Shown one piece after another: positions 44,405 to 52,852 of a stretch of 64,000 nt of DNA. The translations under genes and the position numbers were made by a program. The notes beneath the pieces were generated by a model, which saw only the letters and a list, made by a program, of their open reading frames with translations, searched no databases and was not told the origin of the DNA. Source of the stretch: Rachicladosporium sp. CCFEE 5018 (Eukaryota; Ascomycota; Dothideomycetes; Cladosporiales; Cladosporiaceae); the NCBI GenBank assembly GCA_002077045.2, contig KZ111150.1:752061-816060 (forward strand). Direction: 5' to 3'. Each line of letters begins with the position of its first letter. The stretch's first letter is position 1.

Positions 44405-46852
44405 ATGCGGTCATTCAGCCCTGCAGTCCTAGCAGCGAGTCTGTCTAGTCTCGCAGCAGCTTCCAGCTTGACACCTCCGGTCCTGCCCTTGATTGTCCGC
44501 AATCCGTATCTGTCAACATGGCTGGCCAACGCGCGAGACGTACCGTGGAGCAAGTGGCCCATGTTCTACACCGGGCAGGAGATCGGCTTCTCTATGTTGG
44601 CATCCGTTACGAATACCTCCACAGTCTACCCTCTGCTGGGCAGAGCGTATGACTCGTTGGACGAGAAGAGCGAGCACTACAACATCAGCTTGCCTACGTA
44701 TTTGGGCGCGCAGTATGATGCCTCCACTACGAACCTCAGTTATAGCATTCCATCGCCAAAGGGCTCTGAATCACAGCCAGCAGAGCTGATCTTGAGCTTT
44801 CTGTCGCCTATCACGCCTACATCGACCTTGAGGCAGGCTTTACCAGCAGCTTACATCACAGTGTCTGTCAAGGGAGACTTTGACCTAAGCATCTACATCG
44901 ACGTGAACGGACAGTGGGTCAGTGGCAATCGCGGCTCAGAAATCGTCTGGTCGCTAGACGAGACGGACTTCAAAGATGCAGGGAAGCTCAAGTCATGGCG
45001 CGTCAAGAGACAAACAGAGCAGATCTTGACCGAGTATGAGGATAGAGCAGAATGGGGAACATTGCACTTCACTGGACCCGAGGATGTTTCGTACGAGTCT
45101 GGTACTTCTGCGGGTATCCGACATAAGTTTGCAAAGTATGGGCAGGTGAACAACACGAATGATGAGCAGTACCGCGCGATCATGGACGAGGAGCCAGTCT
45201 TTGCGTTCAGCAAAGCGTTCAATCTGAGCCAGAATGCAAGTACAAGTACGGAGAGCGTGCTCTTCACGATCACGCATGTCCAGGATCCGGTCACGCAGTA
45301 TGCCTCAGCCCGTGGTCTGACGCAGATGAAGCCTCTCTGGCAGAGCTACTTCTTCTCGGACTTGGCGCTGATCACATACCACTACTTCGACTATAAGCAT
45401 GCGGCGAAGTTGGCAGCCGAGTACAGCGCGCAGCTCGAGAAAGATGCGTACGCTAGCGGAAGCTCCAGTTATGTGGACATAGTGGCTCTCAGCGCCCGGC
45501 AAGTCATGGGCGCCACTTCGTTCTCAGGCACGCCAGACAACCCTCTACTGTTCTTGAAGGAGATCAGCAGTAACGGCAACTCGCAGACTGTAGATGTCAT
45601 CTTCCCTGCTTTCCCGTTCTTCTTGTACACCAATCCGCGCTGGCTCGCGTACTTATTGGAGCCGCTACTTGAGCATATGCTGAGTGGGCAGTACCCGAAT
45701 GACTATACGATGCACGACCTGGGATACCATTTCCCGAACCTTACTGGCCATGCTGATGGCAATGACGAGTATATGCCTGTGGAGGAGTGTGGAGACATGC
45801 TTATCATGGGCCTTGCGCTTGTGAACAGCCTCTCATATAACGACGCTTCTTCAGCACAGAGTCCTTGGTCCATCGAAGGCGACGTAAGCACGCGCGACTC
45901 AGATGACGTATCGGCATTCGCACTACCTGCCACCCTCGAGACCCGCAACGGCGTCCTCGGTCTCGACTCAGCCTGGGGTGGCAGCGCAATAGTAGCCAAG
46001 AAGCAGGCCCGACAATGGCTTTCCAAATCTTACCGCCTCTGGCATCAGTGGACTGGCTATCTAGTTGACTACAGTCTCGAGCCTCACAACCAGCTCTGCA
46101 CAGACGACTTCGCAGGCTGGCTCGCGCTACAGACAAATCTTGCGCTCAAAGGCATCGTGGGGATCAAAGCGATGTCTGAGCTTGCGGAGGTCATGGGCGA
46201 AGACAAGGAGGCGAAGTACTACCGCAACATCTCCGAGACTTATGTCAAGAGGTGGGAGGAGCTAGGTATGAGCCGCGATGGTGGAAGGGCGAAGCTGGCG
46301 TATGATTGGTATGGGAGCTGGACTACGCTGTACTCGCTTTACGCGGATGCGGTATTGTGCTTCCATCCGACTGTCACTGGGAATGACAGCAGTGATGCGC
46401 TCTTGGGTGGAAGTGGTTCGCAAACGCCATTACTTGGCCCTGAGTCCAAGAAGAAGGACTTCATCCCGCACCGTATCTATGACACACAGTCCTCATGGTA
46501 CCTGACTTCTATGCAGCAGTACGGCGTAAGTGTACCCTTAGCCCCTCGCATCCTCTTGCACCAAAGACTGACATATCCCCCCTCCCAGCTCCCGCTCGAC
46601 TCTCGCCACCTATACACCAAATCCGACTGGGCCTTCCAAGCAGCCGCCGTCGGTTCCCACGACACCCGCACCGCCATCCTCAACTCCGTCGCGAAGTGGC
46701 TGAACGAGACTAGCACAGATAGGCCTTTCAGCGACTTGTACAAGACTGAGGAGGACGGAGGGTTTCCTGGTCCGAACTTCTTTGCTAGACCTGTGGTCGG
46801 AAGTCATTTCGCATTCTTGACGCTGGAGAGGGCTTGTAAGGGTGACAGCTAA
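44405..46852 (+). CDS. Secreted glutaminase A-type protein (DUF5127/DUF4965/DUF1793 architecture), unit A
   Basis: Two exons, 44405-46525 and 46589-46852, giving 794 aa. A signal peptide (MRSFSPAVLAASLSSLAAAS) is followed by the family layout. The N-terminal beta region begins PPVLPLIVRNPYLSTWLANA; the middle domain has YHYFDYKHAAKLAAEY and NPLLFLKEISSNGN; the alpha-helical end includes GDMLIMGLALVNSLSY and DWAFQAAAVGSHDTRTAI. Homologues such as Aspergillus GtaA hydrolyse glutamine to glutamate outside the cell. The intron (46526-46588) is 63 nt, in frame and free of stops, so unspliced RNA would still be translatable with 21 extra residues. Unit B, where the intron is 65 nt with a stop, supports splicing. 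Adjacent to a permease, it suggests glutamine use followed by uptake. Confidence 0.9.
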   Translation: MRSFSPAVLAASLSSLAAASSLTPPVLPLIVRNPYLSTWLANARDVPWSKWPMFYTGQEIGFSMLASVTNTSTVYPLLGRAYDSLDEKSEHYNISLPTYLGAQYDASTTNLSYSIPSPKGSESQPAELILSFLSPITPTSTLRQALPAAYITVSVKGDFDLSIYIDVNGQWVSGNRGSEIVWSLDETDFKDAGKLKSWRVKRQTEQILTEYEDRAEWGTLHFTGPEDVSYESGTSAGIRHKFAKYGQVNNTNDEQYRAIMDEEPVFAFSKAFNLSQNASTSTESVLFTITHVQDPVTQYASARGLTQMKPLWQSYFFSDLALITYHYFDYKHAAKLAAEYSAQLEKDAYASGSSSYVDIVALSARQVMGATSFSGTPDNPLLFLKEISSNGNSQTVDVIFPAFPFFLYTNPRWLAYLLEPLLEHMLSGQYPNDYTMHDLGYHFPNLTGHADGNDEYMPVEECGDMLIMGLALVNSLSYNDASSAQSPWSIEGDVSTRDSDDVSAFALPATLETRNGVLGLDSAWGGSAIVAKKQARQWLSKSYRLWHQWTGYLVDYSLEPHNQLCTDDFAGWLALQTNLALKGIVGIKAMSELAEVMGEDKEAKYYRNISETYVKRWEELGMSRDGGRAKLAYDWYGSWTTLYSLYADAVLCFHPTVTGNDSSDALLGGSGSQTPLLGPESKKKDFIPHRIYDTQSSWYLTSMQQYGVSVPLAPRILLHQRLTYPPSQLPLDSRHLYTKSDWAFQAAAVGSHDTRTAILNSVAKWLNETSTDRPFSDLYKTEEDGGFPGPNFFARPVVGSHFAFLTLERACKGDS

Positions 46853-47077
46853 GGGTGACGGGGGAGTGAATGTGGGACGAAGAGATGGAGGCTAGAGAAG
46901 ATGAGTATAGTGTACAGCGATGGCTATTGTACAATGTAGCTACGCGGTATGTGCAGCGCTTGCGACCGCCATGCAGTGATGAAATGCAATCAAACTCCGA
47001 ACACCCCAAGAATGATCTCCTGCCCAGACGCCAGTGCTCCATGCTTCTTTCCTGCTGGTCCCATCCCTCCCATACTA

Positions 47078-47291
47078 GGCGTTCGATCCGAAGAGAGCGC
47101 CATCGTATCCTCGCAATACAATTGCCCTCCTGCACTTCAGGCGCTCGATCTGTAGAGAGCGCCATCGATACCCTTCTCTCCGACCATACCACACCAATTG
47201 TCCAGGCGCTCGATCCGTAAAGTACGCCACCGTTATACATCGCATCATCCAACAGTCCACTTCTTCAGGCGTTCAATTCGAAGAGTACGCC
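47078..47291 (-). repeat. Array of four 24-nt hairpins overlapping the stop codon of the coiled-coil gene, unit A
   Basis: Copies at 47078-47101, 47140-47163, 47205-47228 and 47268-47291, spaced 62-65 nt. Each reads on the minus strand GGCG(C/T)(T/A)CTCT..GAT(C/T)GA(G/A)CGCC; the best copy forms a 7-bp stem GGCGCTC/GAGCGCC. The copy at 47268 contains the last codons and stop region of the gene at 47265-49628. Confidence 0.7.
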
Positions 47292-49628
47292 ATCATTCTT
47301 CTCCATATTCTCCTTTAGGCCTCTCAATCGCCTGTTCTCCTCCCTCTGCCTGACCTGGTGTCCCCCACGAGCCTTCCTCCTGACCTTCTTCTTCCCACTA
47401 TCGCTCGACTCCGGCGTCTCATCAGCCCCATCGCCGTTGATGGTCGATACTGGCGTCTTATTGGGATCGGCCTTGGAGGCGCTCGACTGCGGCGTTCCGT
47501 TGAGGCCGTACTTGGTGCCGCTTGACTGCGGCTTCATACGAGGGCCATTATTATTACCGCTTGCCTGCGGCCTCGGAGTGGACCTGCTGATGTTCGGTCG
47601 TGATGGTCCAGTGGGAGCATTCAAGGGCGGCTGGTTGGCGGAACGGCTGGTCTGCATGCCGCCGTGGAGAGGAGCTGCGGTGGATCGAGGCCTTTCTTGG
47701 GCGGCAGAAGGCGAGGTAGCAGCTACATCGGTGCTTGCTTGCTCCGCGGCAAGAGCAGCTTGGAGTGCCATTTGGACATCCCTCCCAAAAAGGGCCATGG
47801 TCTTGGGCGCCGGCTGTGACTGCCCGGTGATCGAGGTCGAGGGCGCAGTCGTGCCAGTACTTGACGCAGCGGCAGAGAGAGTATGCGGGAGCGGCCTGCT
47901 GAGCGGCAGACCGAAGGGGCCGTTGAACGTCGGGAGAGGATTGGTGCCAGTGCGCTGTGCCTTATCGGCAAAGTGCTGCAACTTCAGCGTACCTGAGCCA
48001 TTAGCAGACGTACCAGAGATAGAGTCGAAGACATGAGGAACAGGAGAGGAAGCGCGAGGTGTCGCGGAGGTAGCCCCTGGGGCGGCAGTCTGAGCCGCAG
48101 TGACCTTGGGCGTGGGAAGCTTTGGGGCTGACACCATGGGCGCCGCAGGACTGGGCTCAGCGACCGTTGGCGTAATTGCAGGAGCCTTCGTGGCAGCGGA
48201 GGAGACGACGGAATTCGATGCTGGGACGAAAGCCGGGACCGTCGGCTTGAGGATTACGGAAGACTTCTGGTCCACATCTTGTGGCTTCGGTGCAGCCAAG
48301 CTTTGCGTAGTCGTGGCAGGCGTGCTTCCTACTGCCTGAGGGCCTGCGAGGAATGCACCCGTGCCTGATACGGCAGCCGGAGGAGCCGATGTGGCTGTGG
48401 TGCCCACGGCCGCAAGGCTGCTGAGACCAAGCAGCCCTCGGAGACGGGCGACCTCTTTCGTGAGGTCACGGTTCTCGTCAACCTGCTCGTTCAGGTCTGC
48501 TTGAGTAGATTCGAGTTTCGCACTATACTCTGGTGCAGTTTCTCTGACGTCCTTGATTTCGAGGATGTAGCGATCGCATGCCTTGCTCAGGTCCTCTTCC
48601 TTCTTCGAAGCAGGTACCTTGCATTTGGCAAGCTGTCCAGTAAGCGCTATGAACTCGCGTTCAGCCTTGTATCTTGCTTGCTTTGCTATGTCCGTTGCCA
48701 GATTCGCAGCGGATATCTCCGAGTCCTTGACCGACAGCGAAGCCAGTGCTTCGTTCAGCCCGACCTGCAGATCGTATAGCTCCGATTCCGTGGCCGACGA
48801 CGCAGTAAGTACTCCCCAGAGCTTGGATTGCATATCGCTGAGCTCCAAATTCCTGGTCGAGACTGTCGCGAGGGCGTCCTCGAGCTCCAACTTGAGACCA
48901 GCCATGGCGCTATCGTCGACCCTGTATGTACTCTGGACATGAAGCAGTTGGCCGTGGGCAGGGCCGATGCAGTTGCTCATCGCGCGCATATCAGCCTCAT
49001 GCTGCAGCGCTGCGGATGCTGCATCTTGTTCGACCATACCCAGCTTGCTTTCGGCGATAAGCAGCTTAGCCTCAAGCGTGGAGATCTTGAACAAATGCCT
49101 TGCATTGTCTTTACAAGCTGCATTCTTGAGGTCGATCATACCGTCAAAGCATATATCGAGGCTGTTGAACTTGTCGAAGTAAAAGTCAACGTCCCCAGAC
49201 AAGGCCAGTCCGAACAAGGCGAGTACCAAACGCAAGAGTTGACGACATGCGCTCGAGATGTATGCGCACTTGTCAACGACGAAATGCGCATACACCTTGA
49301 AGCTACCCGGGTCGTCGTTGATAATGGCATCAACGAACCACGAAGCGAGAGCAAAGCCAGCCAGAAGAGAGATACCGATGGCAGTCCAGTCTATCGGCCA
49401 AGTTGAGCCAATGTCGATAAGACAACGGAGGGCAAAGGACAGGACGAAGTATGCCATCTTCATGGCGCAAGAATGACGTTGCACCGCTGACAATGCGGTG
49501 ACGTGGAACGACATGGCAGCTAGAATGAGCATGCCAATTGCCATGCAAATAGCTGTCGACCATTGCATGTATGCAGGTAGCATGTACGATGCCAGCGGAG
49601 AAGTGAGAACGACAGACATGATGTCCAT
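47265..49628 (-). CDS. Membrane-anchored coiled-coil protein with Pro/Ser/Thr-rich linker, unit A
   Basis: This is a single coding exon of 787 aa. Four hydrophobic segments lie in the first 150 residues: TAICMAIGMLILAAMSF, MAYFVLSFALRCLIDIG, AIGISLLAGFALASWFVD and LLRLVLALFGLALSGDV. A long coiled coil follows at about 170-410 (KLELEDALATVSTRNLELSD and similar). A low-complexity linker at about 415-690 is rich in Ala, Pro, Ser and Thr. The C-terminus is basic (GKKKVRRKARGGHQVRQREE). No family was recognised; it looks like an organelle or ER membrane tether or scaffold. A 47-nt intron with good signals (49698-49652, GTAAGC donor, CTGAC branch point) lies in the 5' UTR, and a TATATAG lies 20 nt before the ATG. 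It converges with the glutaminase gene, with the hairpin array in between. Confidence 0.8.
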   Translation of the reverse strand: MDIMSVVLTSPLASYMLPAYMQWSTAICMAIGMLILAAMSFHVTALSAVQRHSCAMKMAYFVLSFALRCLIDIGSTWPIDWTAIGISLLAGFALASWFVDAIINDDPGSFKVYAHFVVDKCAYISSACRQLLRLVLALFGLALSGDVDFYFDKFNSLDICFDGMIDLKNAACKDNARHLFKISTLEAKLLIAESKLGMVEQDAASAALQHEADMRAMSNCIGPAHGQLLHVQSTYRVDDSAMAGLKLELEDALATVSTRNLELSDMQSKLWGVLTASSATESELYDLQVGLNEALASLSVKDSEISAANLATDIAKQARYKAEREFIALTGQLAKCKVPASKKEEDLSKACDRYILEIKDVRETAPEYSAKLESTQADLNEQVDENRDLTKEVARLRGLLGLSSLAAVGTTATSAPPAAVSGTGAFLAGPQAVGSTPATTTQSLAAPKPQDVDQKSSVILKPTVPAFVPASNSVVSSAATKAPAITPTVAEPSPAAPMVSAPKLPTPKVTAAQTAAPGATSATPRASSPVPHVFDSISGTSANGSGTLKLQHFADKAQRTGTNPLPTFNGPFGLPLSRPLPHTLSAAASSTGTTAPSTSITGQSQPAPKTMALFGRDVQMALQAALAAEQASTDVAATSPSAAQERPRSTAAPLHGGMQTSRSANQPPLNAPTGPSRPNISRSTPRPQASGNNNGPRMKPQSSGTKYGLNGTPQSSASKADPNKTPVSTINGDGADETPESSDSGKKKVRRKARGGHQVRQREENRRLRGLKENMEKNDGVLFELNA

Positions 49629-49988
49629 CGTATGACGAGGGCGGCTATATACTGGTCAGTGAGGTAGCTCGTCGACGGAGGGTGTTGCGGTTGCTTACGG
49701 AGAAGGTGTTGTAGGCAGAGGCGCTTTGTTCGTGTGCAATGCGGTCGGTACGTACTGCTTGCTCGATATCAATGGGACAATGAGTGTGGCCTCAATGACC
49801 AAGAGTATGAAACTTGCTGTGTTCGAGTAGAAGTGGATGGAAGTTCGAGGAAGCGTTCGAAGAGGTTTGCAGGTGGAGGAGTCGTCTCTAGCGGCTTGGC
49901 TGGCCCAGAAGTGAACTGTCGGTCACTCTTGCCTATGTTGACTGGCAGATGCTACATATACAACGAACCCAAAAGGCCGTGCACAGTT

Positions 49989-50088
49989 GCCGAGTTGGTC
50001 TAGTGGCATGATAACGCTCACATATGTGCTGGTTCTGGTGTGATTAAATATGATTGATGTTGCCTGTTGTTCGACAGTGCCCCTCGGA
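49989..50088 (+). other. tRNA-like sequence 1 (A box, degenerate B box), unit A
   Basis: CCGAG at the left and CTCGG at the right could pair as an acceptor stem. TTGGTCTAGTGG is a good tRNA D-arm/A box, and GTTCGACAG is near the B-box consensus. The T-stem does not pair and no anticodon arm is clear, so this is probably a relic rather than a working tRNA. Confidence 0.3.
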
Positions 50089-50219
50089 AAATTGAAAACT
50101 CCCAGCCGTTGGCCATGGTGAAGCGTAGGTCCTCAGTTCGACTCTGAGACTTGGCGCTTACCTTTTCAAATCGTTCGTGGTCCTCAGTATGGTTCACTGC
50201 CATGTCAGCAACGCGCTTG

Positions 50220-50323
50220 GCCGACCCGATACGTCGCCATAACTGCGACCGCTGCTTGTGCATATTTCGTCGGCGGCGCGACCGAGCGGTCCGCAGATCT
50301 GAGTTCGATTCTAAGGGTCGGCG
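50220..50323 (+). other. tRNA-like cloverleaf 2, unit A
   Basis: GCCGACC (50220-50226) pairs perfectly with GGTCGGC (50316-50322). CTGAG-TTCGATT-CTAAG directly before it is a T-arm with consensus loop and B box (4 of 5 pairs). GTCGC/GCGAC and GACCG/CGGTC can form the D-like and long variable arms. The A box is missing and the anticodon is uncertain. Confidence 0.3.
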
Positions 50324-50793
50324 ATGATGCATTTCGCACCGCAGGGGAGGGTAGTGATCCTGACCGAGACTCCTACCGTATGGCACATGTGCAGTGCACT
50401 TTGGCGAGCATTTAGTCCCGGCCGACGCAGCAGCCAATGCAATCATGCCACCAAAGTGTCGAACGCCATGAATGAGACACTGAGATTCCATACTTGCTAC
50501 CATTGTGTATAAGTGCAGTCCACACCTTTGCGTGACTCGAGCGGCTTAGGTCAAGAATATCGAGAGTCGTGCCTGCAGGTGGGACACAGCCAGTACTGCT
50601 ATTACCACCCAGATCAGGTCCGGCAAGATTGAGACAGCTTATGTATGTAGCCTCACTCAGGCGTGGGCAGTACGACTCGTGGACTTTGTGACTTCCGGGA
50701 TTTGTCGCTATAGGGGCGGTACTCGAAAGAGCACAACAGCGACACGGAGGGCTGAACTGGAGCAGTGTTGGATCATCGATGTAGCAGTTTCTG

Positions 50794-50893
50794 NNNNNNN
50801 NNNNNNNNNNNNNNNNNNNNNNNNNNNNNNNNNNNNNNNNNNNNNNNNNNNNNNNNNNNNNNNNNNNNNNNNNNNNNNNNNNNNNNNNNNNNN
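50794..50893. other. Assembly gap of 100 Ns
   Basis: Exactly 100 undetermined bases, the conventional size for a gap of unknown length, placed at the junction between the two repeat units. Confidence 1.
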
Positions 50894-51006
50894 TACTGTA
50901 TCTCAGGTTTGCTGTGGATAGTATCTTTCTTTGTTCTTCGACATCACGTTCTGTGCTACCTCGCGGTCTCGGTTTTGCGTACTTTTTGCAAGGTGGTTCA
51001 GGCACC

Positions 51007-52849
51007 ATGGCGCTTCCTTCGAAGAACGAAGACTATGCTACTGCTCGTATGACGGATGAGTTCTCGTCTGATGCTGCCAGCAGTCTCAATGCGAAGCAGA
51101 GCAATCATGCCGATGTGCGCGACATGGCGCGCATGGGCAAGCCGCAGGAGATGCAGCGAAACTTTAGGTTCTTCACGATGTTTGGGTTCACAGCCATCCT
51201 AACAGCTTCGTGGGAGGGCATACTGAGCACTGCGGCCCTAGGCTTGGGCAATGGTGGCAGTGCTGGGCTGCTGTACACGAACCTGGCAACCTGGATCGGA
51301 TTTATAGCTGTGTACGCATCTCTGGGCGAGCAAGGCAGCATGGCACCGACTTCAGGTGGACAGGCACGGCACCTACAGCCTCTAGCGCAAAGGCGATCCT
51401 AACGATGCTCTCAGTACCATTGGGTCAGCGAATTCGCTCCTCGCAAATATCAGAAGCTGCTTAGCTACATCGTCGGTTGGTACCACGCCAATCCCACCTC
51501 GATCACTGCTGACGATAATAATCCAAGGCTGGCTTGGGCTTCTCGGCTGGCAAGTCGGCGTAGCATTCAGTGCCTTCCTCGCTGGTACGCAGATCCAGGG
51601 CCTGCTCGTACTCAACTACGAGTGGTACGGCTACGAACGTTGGCACGGAACGCTACTCATGATTGCGGTCTTGTCGTTCTCGGTGCTCTGCAACATTGTC
51701 CTCGCGCAGAAGCTACATCTCGTCGAGGGTGTGGCGCTCACTCTGCACATTCTGGGCTTCTTCTGTGTGGTCATACCGGTATGGGCTTTGAGTGAGAAGG
51801 CACCTTCAAAGGAGGTCTGGACGAATTTCTACGATCCTGGATGGGGTAATCAGGGATTGAGTTGCTTGATTGGAATTGTTGCAAGCGTCGCGCCGTTGCT
51901 TGGGGCTGATGCTGCAGGTGAGTTGCTTGGGAGACAGATCTTCGAAGCTCACGTGCTGACTCGACATGCAGCACACATGGCAGAGGAACTCCAGGACGCT
52001 GCGTACGTCCTGCCGAGGATCATGGTCATCGGCGTCGTCTTCAACGGCCTTCTCATGTTCATCACCTGCATAATGATCTGCTACTGTATCGGCGACTTGG
52101 AGACAGGTAAGCACTGAGCGTTGCGCAGATCGTGGATACCGTACTGACGACAGTAGTGTTGACGACACCTACGGGCTACCCGTTCATCGCGATCTTCTAC
52201 AATGCCACGCAATCATTCGCAGCAACGAACACGCTGACTGCGATCATCATCATTCTGAGCATGCTCTCGAACATCACGATCATGGCAGGCTCCTCCCGAC
52301 AGCTGTTTGCCTTCGCACGTGACGGTGGTGAGTATCAAATCACATTCATGATTGTGATCAACACTGACAACTCCAGGCGTCCCCTTCTCCCGCTGGGTCA
52401 GCCACGTCAGTCCTCGCCTCGAAGTCCCTGTGAACGCCATCCTTGTCATCTGCATCGTTGGCATCATCATCAGCCTGATCAACATCGGCTCCACGGTTGC
52501 CTTCAACGTCGTAACCTCGCTCGGTACCGGCACGCTGACAATCTCCTATATCGTCTGTCTCTCCTGCGTCGTCTGGCGTCGCCTCACAGGCAAGCCTTTG
52601 CTGCCCTCTCGCTTCGACATGGGAAAGACGCTGGGGTTGATTGTTAATCTTGTAGCGCTTGGCTGGCTATGGTTGGTCTTCGTGATTGCATTCTTCCCGG
52701 GCGTCCCTCTTCCGCTGCTTACGACATTGTCCATGAACTGGAGTGTGCTTGTATTCGGGGTTGTGGCGATTTTCAGTGGGGTATACTTTGCGGTTTGGGG
52801 GCGGAAGAGCTATGCTGGACCGGTGGAGTATGTCAGGAAGTTAGATTAG
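51007..52849 (+). CDS. APC-family amino acid/GABA-type permease, unit B
   Basis: Six exons: 51007-51363, 51415-51475, 51528-51917, 51972-52106, 52157-52327 and 52377-52849. Total 1587 nt, 528 aa. It is nearly identical to the unit A permease, with the same membrane layout and signatures, so the same transport role is expected. It keeps the C-terminal tail GPVEYVRKLD missing in unit A. The first intron has lost its GT donor: CAG/GCACGG instead of CAG/GTACGG. It would need a GC-AG splice, and GCACGG is a weak GC site, so exon 1 splicing may be poor; retention of that intron would meet a stop (TAA) at about 51400. The second donor is GTTGGT instead of GTTAGT. This copy may therefore be the less well expressed one. 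Confidence 0.85.
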
Positions 52850-52852
52850 ATG

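Larger units (their letters stand above)
42073..50793. repeat. Tandem segmental duplication, unit A (8.7 kb)
   Basis: Unit A carries permease (+), glutaminase (+) and membrane coiled-coil gene (-), plus about 1.2 kb of non-coding DNA. It matches 50894-61513 in the same order and orientation. Its right end is the assembly gap; its last bases match 61495-61513 in unit B. Confidence 0.95.
49629..50793. other. Non-coding end of unit A
   Basis: 1165 nt almost identical to 60349-61513 (roughly 15 differences counted by eye). It holds two tRNA-like stretches. A 161-codon minus frame (50018-50503) is broken by a stop in unit B and is taken as non-coding. Confidence 0.6.

Noticed and set aside
47078..47291. 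Regularly spaced repeats resembling a CRISPR array
   Set aside because: Only four degenerate 24-nt copies, eukaryotic context, first copy inside a coding sequence, and no cas genes.
50018..50503. 161-codon minus-strand frame in the non-coding end of unit A
   Set aside because: The matching frame in unit B has a TGG-to-TAG stop although the DNA is about 99% alike, so it is not under coding constraint.
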